A stretch of DNA of 64,000 bases from Fomes fomentarius (taxonomy: Eukaryota; Basidiomycota; Agaricomycetes; Polyporales; Polyporaceae). The translations under genes and the position numbers were made by a program. Positions within the stretch are counted from its first letter, which is position 1. Every line of letters starts with the position of its first letter. This document shows, piece after piece, positions 45,538 to 58,976 of the stretch. The notes beneath the pieces were generated by a model that was not told where the DNA came from, ran no database searches, and was given only the letters and a program-made list of their open reading frames with translations. The stretch covers positions 3,348,001-3,412,000 of the forward strand of contig JABYQN010000002.1 in the NCBI GenBank assembly GCA_022606135.1. Reading direction: 5' to 3'.

Positions 45538-47921
45538 ATGGCATCATCATCGTCATCATCGCCCGAGCTTTCCGCTGCTGCCACAACAATGTCCCACGAA
45601 TACGCACATGTCCACTACTCCGGCCTCAGTCGAGACGAAGTGCTCGAGGACCTCTCAAGGTGCGTATCCTGCATCCCCTTTGTGTGTTGCCACCGCTCAC
45701 AATGAGTAGTCGCTTCATTTTGAACCTCCCGGAAGCAGAGCTGACATCAGTCGAGCGGGTTTGCTTCCAAGTCGAACAAGCGTCCGTGGTCCCTTCCTCC
45801 TTGCGCCACTTCTAACTACTCACATCGCCCGCGAACAGTCATTGGTACTACGAGGATTTCATTCGAGAACAGAGCCCCAACAAGTTCCCATCATATACGC
45901 TCAAGACATTTTCCGAAGCGCTCTTCCACGCTTGCCCCCTCCTTGCGCACTGGGCCAAAGATCATGACAAGAAGTTCGAATCCTTCATGAAGTACAAGAC
46001 CCGTGTACCCGTCTGCGGCGCGATCATGCTGAACGACACCTGGGATAAGGTTCGTGCTACCGTAGCACAATAAGCAGAGATTCTTTCGCTTACGTAAAAC
46101 CAATTATCCTCTCGTCGCAGTGCGTACTCGTGAAGGGTTGGAAATCGTCAGCGGGGTGGGGGTTCCCCAAAGGGAAAATCAACGAGCAGGAACCTAAACA
46201 CCGATGTGCCATCCGCGAGGTGAGTTCCCTCAACGGCGTTGCTCACGCTAAAGTGCATTCAACGCGCTCTTCCTTAGGTTCTCGAAGAAACCGGCTACAA
46301 TTTGGAGCATCAACTAGACCCCGAAAATGTGATCAGTTTGTCAATCCGTGAGCAGCAACTATCGTTGTACGTAGTGCCGGGAGTACCGGAAGACTTCCCG
46401 TTCGAGACGAAGACAAGGAAGGAGATCAGCGTGAGTAACGTACGTCAGTGTGGTCGAAACCACTAACCTCACAGCGCGATCAGAAAATCGCTTGGTTCCA
46501 ATTGAACGATCTCCCTACCTGGAGGCGGAACAGGATGGCGCCTGGCAAGTTCTACCTCATCACTCCGTTCATTAAGTAAGTGTTAGGATCTAGCCAGTCG
46601 TTCAAAAGCTCATTCGCCTGCGCAGTCCTCTCAAAGCTTTCATCCATGACCGCAAGCCTCGCAACATCTCTCGAAAAGTACCGAAGTCTCTTGCACCGAG
46701 CGTCAAGGAGGAGTCCCAATCTTCGAGCGAAGAAGACGACACCACGATCAACGACCAGTCCTCTGTGGGGAATGCACAGGAGCTCAGCTCGCAGGCATCA
46801 TCGGGGGAGCCGCACACGCCATCGCCACAGTACAGTGCTGCGCGTGTCCATTCAGTCACCTTTGACTCTACGATTGATTCTAGCACGCCGGATCCTGCTC
46901 GTGAAGCTCCGGGTATGGAGATTGCGAACCCTCACCTCGCAAATCTGCTCAATGGCCTGCAGCGTTCAGCCATCCCCCAGCCATTCGAGGACATCCGGAA
47001 GCCTCAACCGCTTACTGAGATGATACCTACCCCTTCCTCGACGTCTCTTCCTGACATGTCTGGCCGGGCCCCTCAGAAGTCAGCTAGTAGCGGTGATCGT
47101 CTTCCCCAAGCCAAGTCTCCTCCTGCGCTCTCTCCGCGATCTCATGAACAAGCTCCTGTTCAACACACTCCTTCTATCGTGTCGTCTGTGACGTCCCCTT
47201 CACTTAAGCCGGCTACGGCTGGTGCCGGCCATGGCCGTCGTGGATCTGCCGCAACGGCGGACATCTCCCCATACCTCGCCCAGACCAGGAGCATAACGAA
47301 GGGATTGCGCTACATCTCCATATTGGAGAGTGTTGTTCAGGAATCGGACAGAGCGACTTCTCGGATGGGTCATCGTTCCCCAGCGGTAGCCCCATCTCAG
47401 GCTGCGTTCGCGCCCCTTCCTTCACCCCTTCCTTCACCCTCCGTGTCGGTGCCGGCCCCCGCATTCGATCAGTCGGTGATCTATTCGTCATCACCTGCAT
47501 TGCTTCCTCTCATGCCTCGTCCTACTGGGCAATTTCCATTATACCATACCCAAGCGCCGGATGCCTTCCTCGGTCGGCCCCGCACGAGCCACACCTACCA
47601 CAGTACGGCGTACGCCTCATCTGTGCCACGGCAGAGCATGAATGAGCATCAGCTGCGCTCCATATTGCCACTGAACGGCCAGTGGAATGGGACCGCTCCT
47701 CCGCCGCCGCCATTCCCTGCCCCCATTCAGGCCCCCGTCAGTCCCATTCGTGCCACACCCCCTCAACACACGCCGACCCATATTGGTGAGCTCTCTTCTT
47801 TTCTATCACCGTGCTCTATTGACTTTGTCGTGTGTCAGCTCATAATAATGCCGTCCGGGCAACTAACAACGCTCACCTACTATCTATCCTTAACGCACCG
47901 AACACCATGTCTCGGGCGTGA
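45538..47921 (+). CDS. DCP2: mRNA-decapping enzyme subunit 2
   Basis: Removes the 5' m7G cap of mRNA in P-bodies with DCP1. After MASSSSSSPELSAAATT the regulatory DCP2 box A domain begins: RFILNLPEAELTSVERVCF, HWYYEDFIREQSPN and PLLAHWAKDHDKKFESF. The NUDIX domain follows with the full box GKINEQEPKHRCAIREVLEETG, preceded by GWGFPKG; box B contains EISKIAWFQLNDLP and MAPGKFYLITPFI. A C-terminal disordered region of about 400 residues is rich in Ser and Pro, with SPYLAQTR and ANPHLANLLNGLQ as possible short helical motifs for partner binding. The last intron (from 47786) joins to NAHLLSILNAPN and a stop at 47919-47921, a helical leucine-rich motif typical of DCP2 tails. Confidence 0.95.
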
Positions 47922-50900
47922 ACCTAGTCATATCAGTAACGGTCCTAGATAATGTCGATGGTATCCGAGCAGTGTGCTCTCATTTTCGTGTATTGATATG
48001 GTTAGTCATAGTATTGGTTTTGTCCTGTCCATTGTCGCGCATCACATACATATCCACTTCCCCTTGAGCATCATCACCCCCTCCCCTCCTCACTTACTCC
48101 GTCCCCACTCCCTACCGCCCTCGTCCCCTTTCTCGTATCTGCTTAGCCTTGGACAGTGCAGCCACGCGCGATCCCCTCTCATCATTACTCCCGTGTCTCC
48201 TCTCGCTCTCCGTCTCCCCTCTGATTTGTTTTCCTGCTCCCGCAACGGCCAGTCCTAGCCATGGCTAGCGTCCCCTCCTTCCGGTTTCTCGTATCTTCGT
48301 TCATCCCTCGTGCCCCTTCCGCTTTACACTCTTTCCTCCGCGTTATCGTCACGAGATTATCGCAGACTACACGGCTTTCGTGCGTCTCTTTTTCTGCCCT
48401 CCCCCTCACATTAGTCGTTTCCTTCCTCGTTATCGCAGTCTCCAGGTCATCGCGCCCATCATCTGTAGTTTTGTAGCGTAGTGCTCAAATGTCTGCTTAT
48501 GTTCGTCGCCCATCGCAAATCAAATTGTTGTGTCACCCGTATGTATATGCCCATCATTTGGACCTCTGCAGGTTGCACCGATGGGTCTTGTGAGTTGTGA
48601 CTCTGGTCTATGGGCCCGGCTATGCATATTGCAAGCCTAGCAACAATCCTGGAAGCCTCTCTATGGATGTGTCATATGTGCTTGCTCGAAGTAAGTTCGC
48701 AATAATCCCACATACTTAGGTTTGTGATGGAATGTGGGATTGCCCCTATGTTGCATCCATGTAGGCCTCGTGCTGCGTACAATCGTGCATGTACACAGGC
48801 GGCACAAGATGAGGCATCCAGTCATGACTCATATTGATATTATGTCTCATCTGGCGCATCTGACATCAACGAGGGTGTCTTCTGCCCACTCACTATACTA
48901 GGACGGAGATGGTATACAAGGACGCGAGAACGGTTCGCAAAATTGCACCCATCGCGACGGGATCACTGTGCCGCCGGCAAGTTCATCTATGGCCAATGAG
49001 CGAGGCAATTTAGCGATCGGCAATGATAAGCTTGGAGATCAGTATTATCGGTATGTACATCCATTACGGCGCCCCGCACCATAGTACCGTAGCGTCGCTC
49101 AGGATCTTTTATGCGCTGCTTATTCTTGATGGTTATAACGTCACCGGCGGTGGCTCTCCTTTGACAAATTTGGTGTACGAAGTTTGTTGCACTGTGACTG
49201 TAACGAACGTATCGTTTTCTGCGCCAACGATGAAGTTCATGAGTTTCACAAGGTTCGTTGGGTTAGGTATACTTACCTACCCTGAAAAGGCGTTGGAGAC
49301 CTAGTTTACAGGTTCAAGGGACTTACCTCTTTGTTGCAGTGTTGGGTAGCGTCAAGCAGTCCAGAAAACTTGTCAAAGGTGTCAGAATCGACATGTAACC
49401 GGAATACGGGTGTACGGGTGCGACGTGTTGCAGCACAGCAGCACGAAGTACAGTTCGGGTCTGGCGATGAGAGCACATGAGCCGGAGCGCGCCTCGTTCT
49501 CATGCACAAAACTCTATCGCAAGCTGTATGGGATATTCACCTGTCCTGGTGTGAACGTTCGCAGAATAGACGCGAACGCTCACCTAATCTGACTCTCGGA
49601 CACAATACCGTTACGATGTGTCCGCCAGCGGCCACACGACATGTCCCGTCCCTCCGGAGGAGAAACCGCCGGCAAGCGCGAAGTCCCATTCTAGCGGCCT
49701 TTCAACGCCTTCGTACGCTTCTTACCATTGAACGCCTGCGCCGAAGTTATCTGCTGCGGAAAAACGAAGGGACCTAGAACGCACAGAGGAATCCAGATGC
49801 GGGGGCGGCCAACTGTTGTGGCAACTGTCGCCAGTTTTCTGTGGGGGCGGCGGGGCGCGGACTGATGACGGAATGTGGTGTTTCGCAGGTCATGCGTCTA
49901 CTTACTACCCGAGAACCGCGCAGAGCGCGCTCCGAAGGTCATGCCACAGCCTGGGCGGCGGGCGCATCACGACATCAGGAAACTATTGCACGGATAGAAT
50001 GACGGTTGACCCGACGACAGCGCTTACCGTGTAGAATCCTTTACGAGAGCATGGAGGTTGTGCGTACCAGCGAAGTTCAAGTTGACAGCTGCCGGAATAA
50101 CTGGTTATTTGCGTTGCTACGCACATCAACCACCACCACGGGCACCCTGCCCTGCCGACATGAAATGCACAGTGTCGAGTATATAGCAAGCAAACGCTTG
50201 GCAGCATCGTTCTTGAGCGCCGCATGTCGCGCCAAACTCTATTATGCTTTCCATACGGTGTCCGGTTACAGCCCCCTAGAGTCTTCCCAGGAGCCATGTA
50301 GACCTGATTGCGAGGCAACGCTGAATCCGAGTAAGGATGTAAGAGGAAGCCAGTAAGATTGTTTGAGCAAGTCGACAACAGAAGCGCTGTGCCAGTACGG
50401 ATCGCCAAAACGTTTGGGGCAGGCATGGACGTCGCAGCGCTGGAAGCGTAAGAGCTCGGTAGCAACAAGAGTTGAGGGAAGATGCGCCGAACCAGCGAAG
50501 TGCATTCAGCGATCAGCATCTTGGATTCGAAGAGGGTTCAGGCCTCATGGGCCAAATGTTGTCGTCCTTAGGCCGTTACAAGCAAGTCATCGTTACGTTT
50601 CGTGGAGGATGAGCGGCCGGATGAAGTTCTTGAGCTTTGAAATTAACAGTGGCGTACGTGTAATGCAGGGAAGGTGTCCATGAACGCAGACGCATTGATG
50701 CTTCTATGCATCCCACCTGGAAACAAAAGCGCTGGATGCTACTGACGGTCGATAGATATTGCTTAACCGTCGGGGAGACGCTTCTGGTGTCGCGCGCATG
50801 TTTGTCTAGAAGTCGGCTAGAGTCTCGTGCACTGTGCAGACGCGTCGCGTCGTGTCTGTTGCCAAGTCGCATGACCTTCCGTCTGGGTCTATTCAGATCT

Positions 50901-51227
50901 AGGTGTGTTGGAAGTGTGGAGACATAAAACGGTTTTTGGCTCACATCGAATGTGCATGGCAATGCAAGATCTCACAGAATGCCGCACCGAAAGATGAGAA
51001 GTTAGTCTGAGAAGGATGGAACTTGGAAGGAACATACCCAGTGGCCTAAATACAAGAACATGCGTAAACACGTGATGTGCCGGACTTATGTAAGTTACTA
51101 GTATGCTCGCCGCATCTCCGACGTCCGTCCACCGGCTAAAATACTCCTGACCTAGTTGTCTTCCTCCACCTTCTGGCCTTGTATCTTTATTCGTTTCATG
51201 GACTTTCGCTAAGACGACTCTTCTACC
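47922..51227. other. gene-poor region
   Basis: About 3.3 kb with no recognised gene. The first 550 bp are pyrimidine-rich (3' flank of DCP2). The remainder contains scattered short frames on both strands without domains, splice logic or terminal repeats. It may contain decayed elements, but nothing can be named. Confidence 0.5.
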
Positions 51228-52548
51228 ATGTTTACTGGGAACGGAATCAAAATTTTCACTGGTACATACCGCTGCTCAAAGACCATTGCGCTTCAACTTA
51301 TCATTCTTTGACGCAGGCACCAGCCACCCAGAGCTTGCTGAGATCATCACGAGACGGTGCATATTCATGAGCATGATTTCTGCACACTCCGAATCCTCAC
51401 AGCCTTCTTGCAGGCTCGGCGTGACGCTAGGAAGGGCAGAGGTGACCAAGAGCGGCGTTGGCGAGAGCAATGTTCGCATAACGGAGTCCGTTCGGGAGGA
51501 TGATGTCTACATCATCAACACTGGCTGTGGCGAGATTAACACGGCTCTCATGGAGGTCTGTATCATGATCCATGCCTGCAAGATCGCCAGCGCGAAACGC
51601 ATCACGGCCATCCTACCCCTCTACCCGTATGCACGCCAAGACAAGAAGGACAAAAGTCGGGCACCGATCACTGCAAAACTCGTCGCCAACATGCTACAAA
51701 TGTCCGGTTGTGATCATGTTATCGTACGTGCCATCGTTTCTTTGCTGTACAACGTCTTACGGACGCGCGTAAACCTCCCCGGGACGCACTCGCAGACTAT
51801 GGACCTGCACGCTTCACAAATACAGGGCTTTTTCGACGTACCTGTAGACAAGTGGGTGTTTTGTCATGTCTTGACAGCCTGCCTTGATGCTCACGCGCCT
51901 CCATGAAATATAGCGTAAGTACAATCCGTCCCACTACCCTTGACCTGCTCACACGTGCTGCGTCAACCAGCTCTACGCGGAGCCATCCGCAATACAATAC
52001 ATACGCACCAACTTCAACCTCTCCGAGATTGTGATTGTATCGCCGGATGCGGGTGGTGCGAAGCGGTCCGTTGTCACGTTTTTCATTAAAGTGCGTTGGT
52101 AACCGCTGACATTCTTGGAAGAGCGACGTCGATAGCCGACCGCTTGGGCGTCGATTTCGCGCTGTTCCACAAAGAACGCAAGAAGGCGAACGAAGTGTCG
52201 CGCATGGTCCTCGTCGGTCACGTCAAAGACAAAGTTGCGATTCTGGTGGACGACATGGCGGACACCTGTGGTACGCTCTGCCTCGCCGCCCAACATCTGT
52301 CCGAGGCTGGGGCCATCAAGGTGTATGCGTTGGTGACGCATGGCATCCTGAGCGGTAACGCGCTCAAGAATGTTGAGGAGTCGGCATTGGAGAAGCTGAT
52401 CGTTACAAATACGCTGCCACAGGCGGAGAATGTGGCCAAGTGCTCCAAGATCGAGGTGATTGACATCGGAAATGTGCTGGCTGAGGTGATTCGTCGGAGC
52501 CATTATGGGGAGAGCGTGTCGAAGCTGTTCGACGAGGTGCCATACTAG
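51228..52548 (+). CDS. PRS: ribose-phosphate diphosphokinase (PRPP synthetase)
   Basis: Makes PRPP from ribose 5-phosphate and ATP for nucleotide, His and Trp synthesis. Exons: 51228-51261, 51317-51356, 51414-51723, 51796-51851, a single base at 51914, 51971-52065 and 52122-52548. They total 963 nt, or 320 residues, the usual family length. Motifs: [65 protein letters not shown] joined to [24 protein letters not shown] and the PRPP loop [10 protein letters not shown]. Frame and the DNLYAEP motif both require the lone C at 51914 as an exon. An alternative single intron (51856-51970) would give DKWLYAEP instead. The gene is otherwise intact. Confidence 0.95.
51914..51914 (+). other. PRS: putative 1-nt microexon of PRS
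   Basis: The base C is flanked on the left by an intron gtgggt...aatatag (51852-51913) and on the right by an intron with a perfect gtaagt donor (51915-51970, ending caaccag). GAC-AA + C + CTC-TAC keeps the frame and restores Asp-Asn-Leu-Tyr of the conserved motif. Confidence 0.7.
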
Positions 52549-53966
52549 ACGATGGTATGGACAGTGACGCTGGTATGGTAGTGGTGATTTTCCGAGCAGG
52601 CGTGGGCAGGATCTGGGCATGATATAGATGCGCGCATGGATGTAATTTGTACTCGAAGTAATAATGGCACTAGACGTCACTAACTAGACGGAGAGGATGC
52701 AGGCGACATAAACACAAAGAAGCATACTCTGGAAGATCTAGGACGTGGCTGTCTTTGTATTCCGGCTGCCTTGTGGACGGCAGGGTGACAAACCGAGGGT
52801 TCGGAAGGGTCTGGTGTTGCGGATATGTCTTACTGGAAGGAGACTAGAGAGAAGCGAATCACGATCAAAGTTCTCGTTCGTCTCGGGCGTGGGGAGACGA
52901 GATGGGAAATGCTGAGAAGCTGCGGGTCATCATCCGCTGATCGCGGCGATTCACGGAGAGAGGAGCAGACAACAGGGCAGGTGGAGGACGTGTGCTGCGG
53001 GTGAGCTGAGAGCAACGGGGGTGATGGTGAACACTGGGCGAGGGAGGCGGGAGAACAGAGGGTGACTAGTGACTAGTGACTACGCGAAGTGGGTTACATC
53101 TGGAGCACACGTCAGAACGGCGGCCAAAAAAGAAAGATTCGATGAAGTGAGACGCGTCCTTGTCCACGCGCACCCTGCTTCTCGTCCCATCAACCACTAC
53201 CCAATCAGCCATCAGACTCTCAGAGTCTATGCACACTGTGGTGTTAGCGGGGAGGCTGCCGCATCTAATACTTCCTGCCGTGGCCCGTGGCATCCAGGCA
53301 ATACCTCGGCCTCCAGCCAAATGCAACTTCAGTCAGCCCGCACCATGCACCGCCGCGCGAATGAAGAGGATCGATATCAGCATCCAGCGTTCGTGGCGGC
53401 ATGGAAGTTGCCGTGGTCAGTGCAGTGCGGCCCGTCGACTCCAATTGATGATTACCGAGCGACTGATACTAATGCGATCGTGGTGTATTCGATCTTGCGC
53501 TACCAGCCGCACGGAGCATGCGCCGCCCGCGCAGAGCTGGAGGTGGAGGTGGAGGTGAAAGTCGAAGGTGCGGGGAGAGGTGCAGAGGCGTCGTGGGCGT
53601 GGAGGATCGGGAGGGAAAGCCCCAAAAAGGGAAGAAGGGCGGATTTCGGGACCGATTGTGGGGGGATATGTACGGGCAGGAGAAAATAATGGGAAAAATA
53701 AAGGGTGATGATCGGCTGTCTGGTTTCTGTTTCTCGTCTTCCGCGCGAGAGAGCATCCCAGCGCTCGGTGCTCGCTCTCTCCCTGCCATCCTCTTCCCCT
53801 CGACGTCCTCCGCTCGCTTTCTTCCGTCTCCTCTCCCTTCCGCCCCCATCGTCCTCGCCGCCCGCCCTCTTCCGCCCTATCTTTATTCTCTCCGTCTCAT
53901 GCGCCTTGCACACCGCCGCCGTCTCTAATTTCTTCCACCTTGGGCGATGCAAGCTACATTCATAAC
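52549..53966. other. intergenic, kinase upstream region
   Basis: Downstream flank of PRS and a long leader or promoter of the kinase gene, with GA/CT-rich tracts at 53520-53600 and 53750-53930. Long overlapping frames on both strands here are a by-product of this composition and were not called. Confidence 0.5.
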
Positions 53967-56900
53967 ATGTACACAAACCATGTCCACCAAGGCCATAATC
54001 CTCCAGTCCACCTTCATAACCCGTACCCTACACACATGCCAAACGGCCACACCCACCAGAACCAACCTTCTCCCCAACAACACCATCCTCCACCCGCGAA
54101 TGGTCAGCGCGCCCAGGCGCCGACCGTCAAGGAGCGCATCACAGTTCAAGCCGTCCCCTCGGTCACCGTGCAGAACGACCAACTCGTCGTTGGCGACGCG
54201 AGCAGCAGTCAGTATTTTGCTTCACATCTTCTTTACCCCTCTTGCAATCCCTTGGTGCGCGTCTTGCTCACCGATCGCCGTCTCCCTGTTTCGTAGGCTC
54301 CACGCGATCATATACGTCGCTTAAGTTGGTCGGAGATGGATCTTTTGGTACGGTCTGGCTCTGCGATTGGCATGGGACGCTACCGCCCAATACACCCTTG
54401 TCTGCAATGCAATGCGGTCGTGGGGCGAGGCCCGAATACGCGGGCAAGAGACTCGTGGCCGTCAAGAGAATGAAGAAGCAGTGGGAAGGCGGCTGGGACG
54501 AGTGTAAGAAGCTCAAGGAGCTTGAGGTGCGTCGGCTCTTTCTATAATGATCCCCCAGTCGGTCAAACGTCATGCTATGACAGTCGTTGCGCGCAATACC
54601 ATATCATCCGAACATCATTCCGCTCTACGACTTCTTCCTCCTCCCCGACACCAAAGAGCTATACTTCGTTTTCGAGTCGATGGAGGGCAACTTGTACCAG
54701 CTCATCAAGACTCGCAAGGGCAAGCCACTAGCGGGTGGCTTGGTCTCCTCTATCTTTCGCCAGGTCGTATCCGGTCTCCACCATATACACGAATCCGGCT
54801 ATTTCCACCGTGACATGAAGCCAGAGAACCTCCTGGTAACTACCACTGGTCTATATGACTACCGGTCAGTACATCCTCATGCCACCCCGGACTCCCCTCG
54901 CGAGAGCGACGTCGTCGTTATCGTCAAACTTGCCGACTTTGGCTTGGCCAGGGAGACTAAGAGTAAGCCTCCATATACCGAATACGTCTCGACTCGATGG
55001 TATCGCGCCCCGGAGGTTCTCCTGAAAAGTAGGGACTATTCCAATCCTGTCGACATGTGGGCACTTGGGACGATCATGGCGGAGCTGGTGAACCTCAGAC
55101 CGCTGTTTCCTGGGCAGGGAGAAGTCGACCAGGTGGCGAGAATTTGCGAGCTATTGGGCGACCCTTGCAAGGACTACGGCATGGACGCACGAGGAAGGCC
55201 CGTGGGCGGAGGTAAATGGCCCCGAGGTGTCAAGATGGCACGGGCGGTGGGGTTTTCGTTTCAAGAGGTACGCATACATGCTGCTGGGAGGTACAAATCC
55301 CTCACCAAATTCATGATACAGATTCCTCCGAAGAACATATACTCCTTGTTTGATCCCTCGGTGCCGATCAAGCTCGTCGAGTGCATCGCTGATCTCCTCA
55401 AGTATGATCCTGATGCGCGTTTGACGAGCAAGGATTGTCTTGAGCACCCCTACCTACTTGAGACTACGCCATTGAACAACCTACCCGGTCTTCCTACCTC
55501 ACCATTGACGACTCTTCCCAACGGCCACGGACATACGCTTGCTGTGCGCACTACACAACATAATGGTGCTTCTCCTGCGCGGTCACTCCCCTCTGTCACA
55601 CCCCGAAACGTTCCCCCTTCCCATTCACACAACTCCCTTCCTAGCAGGCCCGAGTTCGAGGCAGCACCTCAAGCCGCCACCGTCCAGATCCCTGACGCTT
55701 CGTTATCCCACCGGTCGGCCTTCTACGACTCGCCTTCACGAACGCATGTGTCGGACCGAGCATATCCCCCAGGCGCGGCTCATGTCCGCGTACCCATCGG
55801 CATGTATCCCGCACGGCCCCGAACGTCCTCGGAGCAGTCTCACGGCTGGCCGTCACTTACCTCGGACTCGCAGGGACACTGGGATCCCATGGATATTTCT
55901 CCGCATGTCGAGATACCGTCGGACGGCTTCCCGCAGACGATGGATGTCCAAACATCACCTATGCTCCGGGAGTATCCCGCTCGACCGCAGATAGAGGACT
56001 CTTTGCACGAATCGGCCAACGCGACTATTCAAGAGGTCACGCAACAGCAGTCGCACGGTAAGCTTGGCAAGTTTGGCTTTGGCAAGAAGACAAGCAAGTG
56101 GGCTCTCTCGAGCATGTTTGGGCACTCCGACAAGAGCGCTACACAGGCTCTTCCTCCGGTGCAGGAGATACCGATCAACTCTGCAGGTTCAACCCCATCC
56201 CTCAAGCGCACGCAATCTTCAAGTACGGACAGTCGCTCATTGTCCGAGCTCTCTCCTATCCAAGAGGCACCTCCTCGCGTCATCATGGATCCCAAGTTGC
56301 GGAAGAAGGAGGCGGCACGCATACAGCGGGAATCAGAAAAGCAGCGTCGGTTGCTTGCAGAGAAGATGCAGAAGGAGCAAGCTCGTGCTGTCCTGGAAAA
56401 GCACAAGCGATTCCGCGAAGCTAACTCATCCTCCGAGTTCGAGTGGCAGAGCAGTTTCAATCTCATGGCCCCTCGTTTGCAAAAGCAATCTGCGTTGCCT
56501 GGGCCCATCCGTCAAACGCAAAGCCACGGCGTATCCTCAGCGGAGGCTGCGGGAGGGAGCTTCGCCAACCAGAGCGAGGTTCATGTTCACCCCCGAGGCG
56601 ACTGGCGCGGACGTGATGAACGTCTACCGAAGGCGCGTCGCAGAGACTTCGATGATGACCATTCCATGTCGTCGACGGACATGCCAAGCGGCGTGTCTGT
56701 GATCTCATTCGCGACTGTCGACAGCGATCCTGGTCCTGCGCGAATACGACATCGACCCAGCGCACTAGGTATCAGTCGAATGACGTCGATGTCATCGCTC
56801 GGGACAACGCTGTCGGACGAGTTTTCGCCTCGGGGGCGATCGTCTACTTCACTGGCGATGGAGCAGCAGTTTGCCAACGACTTCCACTTGCGCGCATCGG

Positions 56901-57413
56901 TCGATTCTTCGTCAATATCGGACGGAGGCTCACCTGCCGCACCGGCCATGCACATGCTCTCACTATCATCGCCCATACCTTGGGCGCGGAGCGAGAACGG
57001 AAGTCAGTCGACGATGGAGAATGGGTCAAGGAGGACTCCGGCTGACGGGGAGCGGCCAACATTGACCATTCCCCCGATGCCGAAGCACCCAACTGCATTC
57101 CAGCCTCCGGGTCCGATGAGTCCTTACGAGGCACCAAGAGGGTCAGGACATGGGAGTTATCCTTCCAGTCCGGGTATGGCGCCGAAGTCGGCCATAAATC
57201 CCATCTTCAAAGTGGTGCGTTTCATTTCAAGTTGTTCACTCAGACACGGGCTCATGGAGAATGGTCTTGTAGCCGCCGATAAACACGTCGCATACGCGGC
57301 CGGGCTCTCTTCCACCGTTTTCACAGCTCGAGGCCGTGGCCGAGGGCGAATACCCTCCACTATCGCCCATGTCTTTCACATCACCAGAAGACATCACGAA
57401 CGACTTCAGCTAG
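53967..57413 (+). CDS. Ime2/MAK/ICK-type (RCK family) protein kinase
   Basis: The first in-frame ATG (53967) opens a His/Pro/Asn-rich leader. The kinase domain begins SLKLVGDGSFGTVWLCDW, with RLVAVKRMKKQW (Lys of subdomain II), HRDMKPENLL, KLADFGLA and the activation loop PPYTEYVSTRWYRAPEVLL. The TEY motif directly before VSTRWYRAPE is characteristic of MAK/ICK/RCK kinases, which include yeast Ime2 and Ustilago Crk1, regulators of meiosis and morphogenesis. A tail of over 600 Ser/Pro-rich residues follows, with a basic coiled segment (KEAARIQRESEKQRRLL). The final intron from about 57215 joins to VPPINTSHTRPGSLPPF and ends SPEDITNDFS at 57413. A 54-nt intron (55268-55321) within the kinase domain has no stop and could be retained in frame. 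Confidence 0.9.
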
Positions 57414-58976
57414 CAGTTCTGGTGACGCCAGCCTCTCCATTCCCTGTCATCGCCTCATCGTCATCATGGTCTTCTGTTGTACATTCATGGGTCGCCTGTC
57501 GCATAGCACGCTCACTCTTGGTTTCTATTTAACAACTCGCATCGTGCTCTCACTTTCATCCCTGCATGCGCTCCGGCTTCTCGAGCTCCATACATCGCCA
57601 TCCATCATCTCTTATCCCCTCCCTTGCCATCCACACTCGCCTCGCTATCCGCCCACACCTCCATTTCACCGCATGTCGTCCATATCCCCTTTCGGCATAC
57701 GCACACTCATACATATCATCACCTTCTCGCATGACCCGATTCGCAGAACATATCTGTTGCATTCACTCGTCACTCATTGGACTCCGTTGTACGTTCACGA
57801 CTCGCTTCAGTGTCGCCACCACTCTTCCTCAGGACGTCGCATACGCACCCGCAGGCTTCACTTCATGGAGGACGACGCCACGCGCTTGCCACTGCTTCTC
57901 GTCCCCCACACACTCCCTCACCTTACAGTCTCACCCATATAGGCTTCTCTGTTCGTTTTCACAGTACATTACAATTAGTCCACTATTCCGATGACGCGCG
58001 CCCGCGGCGGCGCTGCTGCCGCATCGCACACCACCGTCTCTGAGCGCGGTTTACTCGTTTATCATACATAGACTACATCTCATGTGTATTTGTACAGTAT
58101 TCGAGGTGGTCGTTCCCGAAACAGGAATCAAACACACACTTCCCTTGGCGTGTGCACACACCACGGGGCCGCGTGCGCGGGCCCCGAGTCGGGCAGCTCG
58201 GTGAGGTGTCAGCGAAGGACTCACAGCGAAGAGTTCTAAATGGTGTCGTGGGCTCTCAGCTGGACCGGTCGAGGGCTGGGCTACCGCGGGGGAAGCGTCG
58301 AAGGACGGCAACTTTGCACGACTTTCACAGGCAGAAAGGAGGCCCGTCTGCACGGCGCGTATACTATCACCGCGCATAGTCCGCGCGGCCAATCCTCCTT
58401 CGCCCACGCCCGCGAGAATAGGCGACAATGTGACGCAAGCGGTGGCGTATACATCATGCAGACAGTTTTGCACTCACCCTGTCCGATGCTATGCAAATGC
58501 CTGCCTCAAAATGATGACCGAGGATCGTTTCTCAGGTTCTGTCATACATCGGAGCGACCGCGCCTCTCGTACCTCCGATGAGTGGCATCAAGGCGGTGGA
58601 TGGTGCCCGTCAGACGGAACGCTAACTTTCACTGCACAGGCGCGCACACGACGGACATTGTCGGGGATACGACTGTGCGAACGGGCCCCCGAGTGGCACC
58701 CGCCGGTGAAGACCCAAGTGTATGGAAGTATGCGGCTCTTCACCAGATCTTCATCCACGGATAGACAGGCACCGGAAGGAGAACTTCGTACAGGGTCGGG
58801 ATCCGCAGAGGGACTCGGTGTTCGCACGACAGAAACCTCCCGAGCGAGGGCGATGGGGACGTTTCGAACGGTTGATGTTGCAGAACGAGCGCGAAACGAG
58901 AAGGACGTGCGGTAGCAGATCCGGGCAGAAGCTGACATTGCACCGTAATAGACGTGTATACAGAGCCAAGAGCCAT
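57414..58976. other. intergenic between convergent genes
   Basis: 3' flank of the kinase gene (pyrimidine-rich, 57480-57950) and of NDUFS6. Several short frames occur; a plus-strand segment near 58640-58764 has an acceptor-like start but no recognisable family. No RNA gene accepted. Confidence 0.45.

Noticed and set aside
49983..50962. Minus-strand frames in the gene-poor region
   Set aside because: No domain, no splice-consistent extension, no repeat borders; composition gives no sign of coding selection.
53469..53976. Long overlapping open frames on both strands
   Set aside because: They lie in GA/CT-rich leader DNA of the kinase gene, have low-complexity composition and no conserved motif.
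58086..58160. tRNA-like stretch on the minus strand (gattcctgtttcggg)
   Set aside because: It resembles an anticodon arm, but no matching D arm, T arm with the ttcga box, or acceptor stem could be paired around it.
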